In this document: piece by piece, positions 38,901 to 51,894 of the stretch
How positions within the stretch are numbered: the first letter of the stretch is position 1
Layout: every line of letters begins with the position of its first letter
Origin: Syngnathus acus
Taxonomy: Eukaryota > Chordata > Actinopteri > Syngnathiformes > Syngnathidae
NCBI RefSeq assembly: GCF_901709675.1
Contig: NC_051099.1
Coordinates: 992,001 to 1,056,000, forward strand
Length of the DNA: 64,000 bases
Reading direction: 5' to 3'
Program-made: the position numbers and the translations under genes
Notes under the pieces: model-generated
Databases searched by the model: none
Seen by the model: the letters and a program-made list of their open reading frames with translations, nothing else
Told to the model about the DNA's origin: nothing

Positions 38901-41900
38901 CCGAAGAGTCCTGCTCGGCCGAGCTGCTGAGTGTACGACATGGGTACCAAATGAGTTAAGAATATTTATTCACAGTGAAATATGTTTATACTATGAGATG
39001 AGTTCAATATGAAAACACTGCATGATTGGTATTTTTAATATTCCATTTATTTTGGGAGTGAATAATACATCCATTCCCATGTTATTATTATTTTTGTAAT
39101 TAAATGTACCTGGGAGGGGGCAGCTGTAATCCAGTTGTGCCACCAGGAGGGGCTGATGAGTCGATATCTTCTACAGGCGAGGTGCATACAGGCTTACTGG
39201 AGGCAAACTCCATTGCATACTGGAGGACATCTGCCAGAGGAAACCTCTTGGGGCCGGACCCATAGCTCAGATACCTTGGTGGAAACAGAGATACTGATAT
39301 AAACACAAACTAAAATGACAGCGTGAGACATTAATGTCCTTAGCATGTTCTGTTGAATTTGCACTGATACAGAAAAAATATATACCTTTCCAATCTCTGC
39401 TGGAGCAGAGTCAAATGCTCTTTTAACCGCCTGATTTCCTCTCTCTTGATTCTGGTTATTTCTCGGTTTCTGTCCATGTATCTAACGAAAGAAAAAAAAT
39501 CAGATAAGATCAGAAGGTTCCGTTTAATTGTCTACTGGTGCCGGCTGGGAGAATACTAATCCATTAAAGCGAGGAATACAGAATAAAGTTGATCACCTGT
39601 CCATGAAGAGCATGGAGGGGAACTCCAGCTTGTTGTGGATCTTTTCAGGCCGTCCAAGCGCTTGATTAAACTCAAATCTTGAAAGCTCAAAGGTCAACAC
39701 GGGAGGGAGTTCTGTGAACCAGTGCTGAAAGGAAACAAAGTTTGGGGAAATGTTTCTAAGTTCACACCACGTGTCTTGATGTTCAATTTGGATTTTGGGC
39801 AGCAAGCAATCAAATGGTACATTGCTCACCTCTTGTCCAGACCTGGCGGAATTCTCTGCAGAGTGCAGGGATTCAATCTCCCCTTCGATCATTGCTGCCT
39901 CAAGACACTCGTGGAGATCCTTGAAGCCGTTCACCTGCAGCGGGTACTGGCCAAACATCTCCGTGTTCTCAAATTTTTTACCTGGAGACATAACAATCAG
40001 ACAAGCGCTTAGTAATTGGCAGCCAATCCGAGCGCAGTCTGCGCCGTGAGATTGAAACAGATGTTACGTCAAGCTCAGGCTCTCCTCGGCCGACTTTCTC
40101 GTGTTCAGCAAGACGCTAATTCATTACACAGCTGTTGGTTTACGCTCCAACATTGAGCAACTCCAAAATAACAAGCAGGAGTTGCTAGCAGACATGCAGA
40201 TGTGGCAGCATTAAATTGAGTTTATGAGCAGCAAAGCCCAGTGGCCCATGTTTTGATGGCTGTGGGCCACTATTGTCATGCATAATAACCACAATGTCAA
40301 TCAGCTGTCAAGGTCTTCCACGATCAATGCATCAGCACTCCTACTCTACATTCAGAGTATCTCATTAAGACAAGGTCACCTTTCATTACCGCGGGGGGGG
40401 GGGGGGCAAAGACGGACAGCTTTTATGGTGACTGCAATCAAACCACTCCGAGTCTTTCTCTGACAACTTCACTTTTTTTTTGCCTTTTATTGATTTTTAA
40501 TTTGACACCTCATCTCACCTTCCAGGACACCCACGGCAAGGAATCGCCCGTAGAAAAGCTCCACCATCGGGTTCTTTGGCTTGTCCTCGTCTCTGCGAGC
40601 AAGGAAATCGAGATAACGCTGACCGGGCCAAAGGTGCGTGCAGACTTGCCTTCGTTCTAATTCGCGTGTTGCTTTATGAGCCCTTTAAAAGTCATTGTAA
40701 AATGATGTAGTTACCCGTCTTCTTCAGCCTTCATTTGAAAGGCATCCTCCAGCCAGTCCAGAAGCTTGTGTGTGAACTCGCTCACATCCTGCTGTAAAGC
40801 AAAAGGAAGTAACATGCAGTGCACACTTACATGACTACTTTTTGCCAATTTCAGCGGAGATGATAAGAGGCAAAGTAGGTCAAGAAATTCAACTGGTGCT
40901 GATAGGGCCCTGAGCTCTACATTTGAGATGACTCATCTTCACAAATTGCTGAATTTCAAAGAAACGTTAACAAGCCAGCCCACGGTCACCGTGCACCTCA
41001 GGACTGCCTGCTGATTTGGGTCAATGCACAGCTAACCTGACTAATCTGAAAGCAAGTGACAAGACTGATGAGTGGGGAGGCAAAGTGCTTGACCCCAGTT
41101 AACCGCTACAAAGACACAGGCTTATAGAAGGAGAAGGATCAAAGAGTTTTCAACTCGGACATTGTCGGATGTGTTTTTGCATAGTTCAGCAAGGGATGAT
41201 GTGGTTTGGAGGATTAATTGCGACAGATAAGAAAGGTTAAGTGTCCCGGAGTCACTGGAGCTGAGTTAGCAAAAAAAAGAAAATGTGCAGCTAAGAGAAG
41301 GCACAACTTAAAAATATTCATATTATTAATATAATGTTATTATAATAATTAAAAGTATAATTAATATAATATTAAATATGAAACATCAGCATTCTACAGA
41401 AGCTGCAAAATGACTCATTTGAACTAGTTGGCAATTTTCAATCATATCTGTAATAAGTTCAGTTAATTAACCAGGGCACTCCTATGTGTGTGTTTAAACC
41501 TCATCGAGATCGATTGATTAGTTATTGTGGCCGGTTCGTGTTGACATAAGCAAGTTCTGGCATACCTGTTGTGACTCACTGGACTTAAAGGCATCTTTGA
41601 GGATTTCCACTGCCCGTGACGGATCCACATATTTCCTCTTGGACCCAACCATGAGGGAGAAGAGTGTCCTCAGCTCTTGCATGAAGGGAAGGTTTCTGTG
41701 TTCCTAGTCAGAGAATGAAGAATTTAGAGCAGGAACTAAAGCGGTAGAAAAGTCTTACCTTCTGGTTTCGGGGCAGTTCATGAACCCTGGCTGGTGGTGA
41801 GTAGTTAAGCACCAGTCGCTGGAACTCCAGAAGGTTAAACAGAGACTGTGGGAGGGAAATTGAATGAAAATATCTTAGTCACAAACTTCAAACAATCCAT

Positions 41901-44900
41901 TCGAGCATTGCTATTGAATTCGTGGCCCAGCCAGTAGTCCAGCCTGCCTGAATTGCATTCAAAGAGATGTATCTCGGTTCGCAAGATTTGGGCGGTATGG
42001 GCTTTTTTAGGGTTCTTGGCTAAAATCTTTACTCTTCGCCTTCCTGTGTGGAGTTTGCCTGCATAAAGAGAAATTTCTCTGTAGGTGTGAATGTGAGTGG
42101 GAATGCATCTTCCTCTCCTGCTACCAATCTAGGCAGTAATACATTTTCACAGAATATCGGTCTCGTGTTAGAGATGTGTGAGGCGCGTGGACAAAAGTGA
42201 AAATAAAACTGCAGAGGAATGAGTAATCTGTTATGTAAGTACATAACAAAATAAGACGTGAAATATGATTGCTTCAAGTAATCATGTGGCAGGTTTTTCT
42301 TTCATTTCAGTTCATGTTATGAAAGAAGAATGTTGTTGACTGCATTTCTAAAAGGGTCGAGAGTCACATTACAGAGGAGCTCAGCAACATGTGATAGTGT
42401 CTGGTGTTCGTTCGGCTGGCATATTTCAGCTCTGGACAAATTATAGATTTTTTTAAATAATCATTTTTTCATGATTCAAAAGTTAGTTGGGAGGTTGCAT
42501 GAAACAAATTTTGTTTACAGTATTCTTCTTCACTTTGCTTTTAATTTACCCCTTCGCTTGATTCCGGATCCCAAAACAAAACAGACTTTTGTTCACAGGA
42601 TTTTACAGCAAATGTTTTTCTCTTTCTGGAAAATGGCAAAAACAAGTGTGTGTTTAATCCGTTTGCATGCACGTGCTTGTGTGTGTTTGGGTGCGCCCAC
42701 CTGAATGACGGCACTGAACCAGCAGGTATTGCCAACATTTTTCAAGCCTACGGGGCAGTTGTCTATCCTCTTCCTGTCATGTGGGTTGGGCGAATCGCTC
42801 CATACTTCGGTATGGGTGCGCTTCAGACTTGCCTTGTTCTCTGCTATGCTTGCCTCCAGAACTCTAAGGAACATGGGCATGGTGGAAACATGATCAAGCA
42901 TAATAGCCCTTTGGTCATACACATTTTTTTTCCCGGGACAAGCCTGTTACCTGCTGATGGCCTGCTCCTCATCGGTTATGCCGGTCTCCCGGAATGCCCG
43001 GTTGGACTCTGCCAGGCTGAGGGCAATTGCTCTCTGAAGGTCATCTTTATCATCTCCGGTCAGGTCAATGACATCTGAACCGCAGCAAAAGCATCATGAG
43101 TGAAAATGTACTGTGCATCAACAGTTCCAACTACTGGATTTAGGACAGAGGTGATTTTATTGATTCTCATTTTCTGTCTTCTTTTGAATGTCGAAACATG
43201 TATTTAATACTTTTCGGCAAGGCGAAGATGCTTACTTGAGTCTGCTTGGCTGCCCACGCTTATGTATCGGTCATTGGACACCTGAGAAGTCTGATAGTAG
43301 GTGGTCTCGTCTTGCTGTGGAACCTTGGCATTCTTCTCTGTCAGGTAGGCCACAGCCTCAGCCAGGTCTCCATTGCTCACCTGCATTGACCAAACAAGTT
43401 AAGGCCTGTAAACACTCAGCACGAGTGATTCATTGCAATAATATCCTAATTCCATTTCATGAATGAAATTGAAGACATGGACCAAATGATGTTACTCCTC
43501 ATCTAAGTGAAGAAGCCTGAGCAAGAGATGCAATTCATTTGTGCTATGAATTACCTGCAAGGCCTGTTGAAGGAGTTGAACATCCGTGGTGCCTGTGACT
43601 TCTCGTAATTGGTTTAGCAGTGTCTGCTGATGCTGTTGAGGGGAAAAGAGCAACAGTCGTTAAAAGGGTACAGAAACATAACATGTCATTTGCTATGAGC
43701 TTTCTAAAAAATGGACCATAATTAGAGTAAAAAATTGAAAATTACTTTCTCCAATGACAAAATATGCCACAAGGAGGCGCCAAAGCCATGTCTAATTGGA
43801 CAATAGTACAGTACATTGGTGCCAAGGAAGTATATTGGCTAGATGGACAAGCTTAGCGAGATAGACACTATTAAAATGTCTTTCCTAGATGGATGGGTTG
43901 CTAAAAAAAATATAATTTAATAGAGATGACTTTTTATCCACCATGTTTATCCGCTTATTTATGTCAATCTTAGCAGAATTAAATGGCCTCAGCACACACT
44001 CCTTCTGCAACTCATGTATTCAATAAATGCACTTAAATGAATGAGTGCACTTTGTATACAAAGCAGGCCGGCAAGAGGAAGAGAACCGCCTGAGATTTTC
44101 CCAGGTGCAGCAGGCAGCACTCAAGGGTGCCAGTTAGTTCGTAAAGGTCCTCTTTGCATTCACCAATCTCGTATTTGATGTTGTGGATTTTCTTAGCAAT
44201 AACTTCCCAGCACAAATTGAAGTGAAGCTCAACACGTACACCAGATAGCAATTAAAGGGTAGTTTCTGGTGAAGTCAACGGGTTGCAAGCTTGATCCAGT
44301 CATTGCAATCAATTTTTATGCCAGCAAATATGAAATGCTACTTAATACTTCATTTTATAAGGTGTGTTCCAATACTTCTGCTCGCTGGAAAAGGGAGTGG
44401 CTTCAAAACAAAATGTGCTCTGCCCTAAGGTGCTTCACACATATAGACGTGAATACCGTGAAATAAAAGCGGGAATTCTCAACCATTGTCTCACAATTTG
44501 CTTTTGAATGTTTTCAGTCAACAATAAACATAAACAAAGCTCAAAATCTGCTGAAGAAAAAACAATCAACTCTCAAATGATCACACTTGGAATTATGGAG
44601 TGAATTTTGCAGCTTCTACCTGAATTTTTGACTGTATTGGAAAACAGCTGAGCGTCCTCATTCAAGTCATTTGACAAGTACAATTTGTTCAATTTCCGCT
44701 TTGTGTGAGGACGCTTGCTAGCTATGCTATGTAAACAAAGCTATCAAATACTTTGGACATGAGTAACCTCGACCACATTAGCGCGCCCAAAACAGAGAAC
44801 ATTATTATCAAACAAAAGACGCCACGGCGTTGTTGTAACTTTTTTTAACACGCAAAATGTTGCTCGCTCTTCAATTCTAGTTAATAAGGCAATGACAGTG

Positions 44901-45342
44901 AATTTACATAACACAAACACTTGGCGTTGTTTATTTCTCATGACGCCACGGTTGGCTAACATTACTAAACGGATGCGCCGTGCAAAAGCTTGTTCACAAA
45001 GGTCAGCGAGCAGATCGCTTATAATAGTCACGCAATTTCCACGATCTGCAAAACATGGGCTGGACCGCTAACAATTAGCAAAACATTGGCTAGTGTGTTA
45101 CTACGATAACATAAGCAAGGCCTCCTGTAAACAAATCGCATTCGATCGAAATGCAAATCGCGTCCCTCATATATAAATGCACTTGAAGGTGATGCAATCC
45201 ACCCAGAAACGCATAACCTATTAATAAGAATGAAACCCAAAACAACACCGCATTGCACTTACGAAAAAAGTTAGCTAGCCACAGTTAGCTTGAAGCTTAC
45301 CTTTTGAGAATGCTGCTGGAGGACATTCTGCTCTACAGTCAT
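32933..45342 (-). CDS. usp25: Ubiquitin carboxyl-terminal hydrolase 25, 24 constitutive exons
   Basis: USP25 is a cysteine protease that removes ubiquitin from substrates. Coding exons, 5' to 3': 45301-45342, 43555-43632, 43236-43380, 42951-43074, 42701-42863, 41759-41845, 41566-41703, 40715-40791, 40519-40592, 39830-39981, 39597-39724, 39386-39481, 39110-39274, 38700-38926, 38554-38624, 38264-38492, 37911-38186, 37676-37815, 36160-36338, 35469-35547, 35291-35370, 34967-35090, 33723-33915, 32933-33105. All junctions are GT-AG and the phases join to 1079 aa (human 1055). It starts [10 protein letters not shown] and ends NHGR. Visible parts: UBA-like N-terminus (about 15-57), SUMO-interacting VIDLT (90-94) with the adjacent regulatory lysine K98, ubiquitin-interacting helices (about 97-139), Cys box [11 protein letters not shown] with catalytic C177 (codon 42722-42724), His box NAGHYWAY with H608 (codon 38436-38438), YND at 624-626, then a helical C-terminal region. 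An 11-alanine run occupies 721-731. The start matches the human one. Confidence 0.97.
36674..36769 (-). CDS. usp25: Optional usp25 exon B (muscle-isoform type)
   Basis: This 96-base exon encodes 32 residues in phase 0: [20 protein letters not shown] and on to GPEAAFFK. The acceptor is CCGGGCAG and the donor GTACCG. It joins exon A on its 5' side and the exon at 36160-36338 on its 3' side. [15 protein letters not shown] matches the mammalian muscle-isoform insert nearly residue for residue. With both optional exons the protein is 1160 aa, about 80 residues longer, comparable with the roughly 70-residue mammalian insert. Confidence 0.88.
37315..37461 (-). CDS. usp25: Optional usp25 exon A (muscle-isoform type)
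   Basis: This 147-base exon encodes 49 residues in phase 0, starting [10 protein letters not shown] and containing [20 protein letters not shown] and an acidic GGYDDE end. The acceptor CCCCTCAG and donor GTAGAC flank it. It lies between the exons at 37676-37815 and 36160-36338, so it can be included or skipped without a frame change. It resembles the extra segment of the mammalian muscle isoform USP25m, which was reported to bind sarcomeric proteins. I identify it from memory of that isoform. Confidence 0.85.
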
Positions 45343-45620
45343 GGCCGATTCAGGTAGAAATGCTGAGCAAATAAAAGCAGGAGAAGCAAAACGCACTAGT
45401 TTTGCTCAAGTGATTTAAACGGGATGGGAATCGTTAGTCTGCGACATTACGGGTGCCATAGCAGAGTGAGCTGGCCAGATTGTCAGAAGGCATGAAAACA
45501 TTGCCGCCTCCCTCCCAGTGATCTGGTATCGATTACTCATGTCTGTGTTAACGAGACTACGTCACGAGCCATCATAACGTAATGCGCGTTCGTAGAAATA
45601 TCAGTTTTTTTAAAATAGAA
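45343..45620 (-). promoter_or_regulatory. usp25: usp25 promoter and 5' UTR region
   Basis: This segment lies directly upstream of the usp25 start codon. On the minus strand it contains a CRE-type TGACGT (45559-45564). It is richer in CpG than the DNA further upstream, which becomes strongly AT-rich beyond 45600. No TATA box is evident, as is usual for a ubiquitously expressed gene. The transcription start is not resolved. Confidence 0.4.
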
Positions 45621-46180
45621 AATCATCCGTTTTTAGAAATAAAATTTAAAAAAACGTTAGTACAAAATTTAATTTTAACATCAGATTTTTTTTCCCAATG
45701 CAGGTTATCTATATGGCTTGTGATTAAAAAAAATCATATGAAATCTAGTATTCTAGTATGACTAGAACCAAGAACCACTTTTTTTTTTACTGTTTACAAA
45801 TTTTTATTGTGTGTAACAAACTGCAATGCCAATAACTGAATTTCCACAGACCCTTAATTCATCTGAATATGTTGTGAATGCACTCTGAAATCTAACTGTT
45901 ATTTAGCTATACTTGATCAATCATGCATAACAGCTCATCAAGTCCAACATTAAGTCATTCAACTTTAATTTGATTTATTCCTTTTACATAAGAAGCGAAT
46001 GGCCGCACAACTGGGTCACCCTCAGAATCAGCATTGTTGTTCAACTCAAGCAGTCAGCATGCATTAACATGAACTGTGTCATCCGACTAGCACAAATACA
46101 TATTGATGGGATGACTGGAAATGATGAGGGCATATTCTCAAAATGCTCATAACTAAAATATGTTGATGAAAGAGACATGT

Positions 46181-46261
<81 letters not shown>

Positions 46262-49200
46262 TGATTGATTGATTGATTGATTTTTTCCGCGTACCTGCTG
46301 CTGAGAGTTTAACCAGCAGATGGCAACATCTTCCTTTCAAGCGCACCATACAGTATACAGCAGCTGATCTGTGGAATAAGAAATGAATGATTCATGAAAA
46401 TGATCTCACTGGGTAAATCAAGTTGCATTATAAATCACAAGGTATGTTTTTAGTATTGCGGCTTAATCAATATTTTGTGTGTGCGGTGTGCAAAACTATT
46501 GACTGTGCATATATATTACCTCAATAAGAAGTCAGTGTGCTTTATTTATACAGCCCTGTGTAGCCATCTTGCCTGAGCAGATACATCACAGTTTGACCTG
46601 AAGGCGGTGGGTTGAGCGATCAGTCATGAAAATCTGGAATGCTGTCAGGAAGCCAATCAAAATTTAAACTGATGAATTCATTGTCACAATCAAGATAGTT
46701 GTTGCTATCATCTGATTGACAAAATGAAAATAGCAAGAGTTCAAACATGTTTGCAGAAGATTAAACTCATGAAATTGATCAGATCCAATCAAAAGTGTCA
46801 TACATCAAGTTATGATGAGAGGCAACAAGTCCCCTTTTATTCCCTTAAAGAGCAATTGATATATTTATCCCCTAAACCAGAATAGTTGTGTAACTCCACT
46901 TGACAACATTTTATGAACACCTTACATAAACTCCAATTGTCCTTTAGTCTCCACAGTACAAAGTCCACAGGGCAAGCCGGACTGAACTTTCTAATTCTTC
47001 TTTTGGAAAATGTTTACTTGGGGAGTTCATGACCTTTGCAGATTATCCACCTAGTCATCATTTACCGCTTCACAGGAAATAAGTGACGCTTTCAGAAGAT
47101 GATACGGCACGCATAAGAAATATCTCTCTCTCTTTTCGGTCAGACTAAAGTGAAAATAACAAGATGTTGACTCTTCGGTTAACCACAGAGGAGATATCTC
47201 CTGCTGGCCTCTCAAATATAAACACCCAAATGAATGTCAAACGGGTGCCTGTAAAAGGACTTGAAAGGAAGTTTCACAGCGGGCATGAGATGGTCGGGGA
47301 TACTGACATTGGTTCTCGCGCTCCCAAGCCACTTTGTAAAACACGCTTATCTGACATGGCAAATATCATCCGTGTTCTTTCAGTGTCAGCCAAGAGCTAT
47401 CAAACTGACAGGCTGTGCACAGTGAGCCTCAGGGACTCTCGCATGAATATTGCATTAGCTCCGTTTACATGATTGGATGGATGCGGCCATGGCGGACGCT
47501 CGGCAAAGCCATTAGTGACTTTAGCTGGAAAGTTAATAGCGTTAGCTTTATTTTAAAGTACTACCTTCCATTTTTATTTTTAAAGACGAGCACGAGCTGT
47601 CATTTGGTCCAATTTTTTGTTTTGACTTGCAAGTAAAACTGACTTAAGTAAAGATTTCATCTGTGCTGTTCATTCCCCCCCCCCATACACAAATGTTTAA
47701 AGTGAGGGAGGGGGGCAAGTGAGGGCGGGGAGGTCACACAGCTGCAAGCCAACAGTTGATCCTGTCCCCGGAAACAGGATCGCCCCGGTCAGGTCAAGGA
47801 GTTGTGGCAAAAAAAAAAAAAAAAAGGTTCTGACCCCTGGGAAGAAGGAACAGACTTCACAAAGAGGTACATCTTCAAAAGCCCTATAAGGAGAACCAGC
47901 AAAAAAAAAAAAAAAGGTTGGAAAAATAAACCAGTTTGACCTCTTTTTTTCAGAGTCAGTTTCCCCAGGTGTGTGGTTTAACCTCTTTCACTGTTGTCGG
48001 ACTTTTAGGTGCAGCTCATGTTTAAACACTCATCCAGGCATAGCACAACTCGGGTTCCATTTCAAGTCAAGACAAATTGATTTATCCAACCCTTAATCAC
48101 AGAAACCTCCCAAATACCCACAGGTGACAAAGACTAAGAACGGCTCTGAAAAACAAGTTATTTTAGTAGATAAATAGTTATCTAATGTGAAGCGACGAGG
48201 TTCATTTAAAACTGCAGATTTGCCCCCCCCAGAAAAAAACCCAGCATAATGCTGCCAGATAATGTTAGAAAGAAAACCCCCTGCTGTCAAACCTCCATTA
48301 CAATTTAATTGAAATTAAAAATGTAATGATATTACTTTTCGATCACAAGTGCAACGATCAATTGTTAAGTAATCAAATGAATGTCAATTTAAAATATGGA
48401 AAAGATAAAACCATGTTTCTTATTTTATACGTGTTGACAATATGATATCTTATTTTGGTAATTGTAGCTTTTTAGTCATGTACGTAGAATAGTGTGTGTA
48501 CACCTTGTTTTCGTTTTCAGAATATGATCAATAAAGCAAGTGTCTGTTATGTTTGGGCGTACGCACAAACACTGTCAGATATAATACCCAAAACCTTAGA
48601 AAAAGAGTTTATATAACACGTGAGGTTCAAAGTTCATATTGACAGAGTGAGACGAGGACACCTGCGTCTTCTTACGTGACTGAACAAAGGGAGGCACTGT
48701 CCAAAAATGCCTTTGTCATTTATGCAAGTGCCAAATGAATGTGAATAAAGTGTGTTGTGTTGTTTTGCAACAGGTTTGTGGGAGGGGAGGGGAGGGGGGA
48801 GGATGGATCTACTTACACACATGCTGTGTGCTGGTCTTTGGGCTGAGGTCAGGAAATGGAGGCGAGAGTGCACGCAGACAAACAGTCAATTGTCAAGTTT
48901 TACACATTGACCTCAGGTTAAACTTGTGACTCCCTCCCTTTATGTTTGCCGCCGCTTCAGCAATTAGAGGAAATCAAGAGGTTACCCGTGGTTCAGCCTT
49001 GATAACAATCTCGAAATGGAGAAGTTCACAGAGGAGAAGGGTGACTCGGAGTTTAAAGAGTGCAGTCAGTCATGGGGAGGATTAAATTGAGAAGAAAAAA
49101 AAAAGAGGAAGTCAAGGCTGAAGGGAACTGTGCTGCTTTCTCACAAGTGCACCACAGACAAAAAGCCGTTTGTTTGCTGGCTGGATTTTACATTCAAACC

Positions 49201-50021
49201 AAGTAAGCTTGAACACCACTGTGAAAAGGTCATGTGTGAAAGACGCTTTGTAAAGTAGCCCAGCACAGCTCCTATGACATTCCACCCTACCCAAAACAAT
49301 TTGGACTTTAAAATGACATTTATCTTTGGTTATAAGAAGTCATTTTGTGCGGCAAATTCTTGGGCTTTCATCATACGTGTAGTGACCTTCACGTGTCCTC
49401 CTCCCCGCCATTGTCTTTCCTGCCTTTGTTAACATTCAGCACTAGTGGGCAGCAGCCAATTCGGGAGCCCATGTTTTGGGAGCCCATACAGGACATCCTC
49501 TCACTTTACTTGGATCAAAACATACAGCTTGCTGCTTGACTTAGATGTCCTTTACGGTAATCATCTTTATTGTGGACGACTGAGTCAGCATGCAAGGTGC
49601 GGGTCGGGGGCCGGTTGTGGCCCGCCACGCATTGTAATAATAACACAACGTGGCCTACATCAGAACGCACTGAATATTGCAAAATTACTTTTTAACATCT
49701 TTTTTACATAAAACGATTCACCTATATTTTCAAATTGAATACTAGGCGGCCATTTTCAAATATACATTTGAATGTTCTGAGCTACTGTTTCAATATCAGC
49801 CATGTATTCAGCCAGCGTTAGCCCATGTGAACTATACGATACTAAGTCAACTCCTGTTTGCAGCCAAGTGGTCTTCAAAATGCCATCAAGCAACAATCAA
49901 TTCTACACATTCGACCATCAAATTCTTCATGTTCAATCCGTCACCCTCCAACGTGCGATGAAGCAGCTTCTGAAAGTCAAAGTCGAAAAAGTGGAAGACA
50001 TTCAACTAGGTCATGCATTTC
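45621..50021. other. Intergenic region between usp25 and nrip1
   Basis: No coding exon was recognised. It holds the TAGA tract at 46181-46282, a CTCF-like core at 46313-46327, and poly-A-rich low-complexity DNA near 47810-47915. A CpG-containing GCCATGGCGGACG patch lies near 47487. Confidence 0.55.
46181..46282 (+). repeat. (TAGA)20 tetranucleotide tract followed by (TTGA)n
   Basis: Twenty perfect TAGA units (46181-46260) pass directly into about five TTGA units. It lies about 0.9 kb upstream of the usp25 start codon, between usp25 and nrip1. Confidence 0.97.
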
Positions 50022-51894
50022 AGAACTTTATTTCAGAGATATCAGTGCAAATGAACACCAAAAAATGAAAACATAAAAAAACAACTGTTTCAGGTCTTCA
50101 CATGAAAAAAATGAACCACCCTTTTTTTTGTTGTAATTGCGGCTACAAATTCTTAGATGCACATTGCAAATCTATGATTGTACGTCAATTCTTCACTAAA
50201 GCCCTTACATGGAGCTTTGTTAACCAGTAACAGAAAAAAAAAATAAATCACAAAAATATTCAATGCACATTTATATTCTTCACATGTTTTTCATCAAATT
50301 GTTCAACAGTCTGTGGTTATTTAAAGACCGTCGTATCTTCTCAAAGAAAGTGTGTGTGTGTGTGTGTGTGTGATTAAAAAAAGAGACCTATTTTTAAGAC
50401 TTAACATTTTTCCCCCATCACCAATGGGGATGGATACACAGGTAGGTTCCCATGCGTCTGCATGCAACAGGCAGCAGTGAGGAGAGTCAGACATTATTAC
50501 ACAACACGGCGCAGAATAGATTATCATTTACCACATAGACACATGCAAAGAACAAACCATCCAACCCCAAAAAACAAAGCAAAAATGATGGGCATATCAT
50601 CCTCTTCCTTTTGTATGTACAACTGTACGCATATAATTCATATTTACATATCAGCGCAATAAAAACTAGGGTAATATCTTTGCTCAAACATTACAAAATA
50701 GTCATCTTTCATACTGAAAGTACTATTTACACAAATACACTGAACCCTTGTGAAATTGTATCAATTACTGGAAGAGACAGAACAGTATGAATATGGATTG
50801 CAAAAGATCACACGACTAAGTGGAGAAAAGCGGCATGTGAAATGAAAAATGAAAAGAATACAGTATTAGTCAGTCAATGGTTTGACCAAAACAACCCCGT
50901 GGTCTTCTCTTCATTATCATGCAATTCTTTTTTTGGGGGACATTTTTATGAATCAAGAGATGACCACAGAATGGGCTAGAATAGAAAGCACAACATTTAA
51001 GAAATGGAGGGGAAAACCACTAGCTGTCAAATTGTCAACAGATAACAATACTGACATTATTATCACATGCCATTTAATTATTCTGCAAAAAGGACACGGA
51101 GGATTTGGCTTCAATAGTGCAACCTCTGGGCGCTCCTTGAGAAGAAATTAGGAGTCAAAGCCAATGTGCTTCATATTCAAACTTTGTGCACAAATAGAAA
51201 TGACCGGGGGTAAGCTTGACGTTTTTCCCATTTTGCAGAAAACCACACATGCGTAACAATTGACTAAAAACGACACCGTACGCTGCTAACACGCCTCCCT
51301 GAATTTGCACTGTGGAAAAGTGGAAATCAAATAAAACAACAAATGCGGTCGGTCGGTGAGCAATCAAATTTCTCTTGGCAGAATCACACTGTCATTATAT
51401 TACATTACACTTTGAACCTTGACTTAACAAGGCTACAGTGTGAATATTGATTTCGCTATAACCGCTGGGATGGAGAATATAACACTCAACTGAGTGCTGC
51501 CATTTTTTTTTGGTACCATCAATAATATTTTTGTTAATGGCAGGCAACAATGGAGACATTAGATGGTGATATCAAATAAATCCAATCATTTTTTTACTCT
51601 CAAATAAGAAGCGGAGGTCATGGAAAAACTCGATCAAATACAAATACAAAGGGCCTGATGAGTTATTTTGAGAATTTTGGTTGTTTCAGTAGTAAGTCGA
51701 GCCAAATATAGATCTTTGTCAAACTGAACCACTTCAAGAAAACAAAATGTGCAATTTGAACCAGCATTTTTTTTTCCCTCTTTGTCATTTGTCTCTCTCT
51801 CTCTCAACCCATTTGGCAAGCAGTAGGAAGAAAGAAAGAAAGAAAGAAAGAAAAAAATCAATAATTCATCACATTATATTTGATTATACAACTT
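50022..51894 (-). other. nrip1: Probable nrip1 3' untranslated region
   Basis: This AT-rich, ORF-free stretch follows the nrip1 stop codon. An AATAAA signal on the minus strand lies at 50027-50032; another lies further on at 49566-49571. Mammalian NRIP1 also has a multi-kilobase 3' UTR. It contains a GT/CA microsatellite at 50350-50372 and an AAAG-rich run near 51831-51855. The 3' end is a guess based on the polyadenylation signal. Confidence 0.45.
50350..50372 (+). repeat. (TG)11 dinucleotide tract
   Basis: A TG microsatellite within the probable nrip1 3' UTR; it reads as CA in the mRNA sense. Confidence 0.95.

Noticed and set aside
42650-43078. Plus-strand frame of 142 codons across usp25 exons
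   Set aside because: Antisense shadow of the conserved usp25 exons at 42701-42863 and 42951-43074.
46181-46282. CRISPR-like array of short repeats
   Set aside because: A plain tetranucleotide microsatellite without spacers, in eukaryotic DNA.
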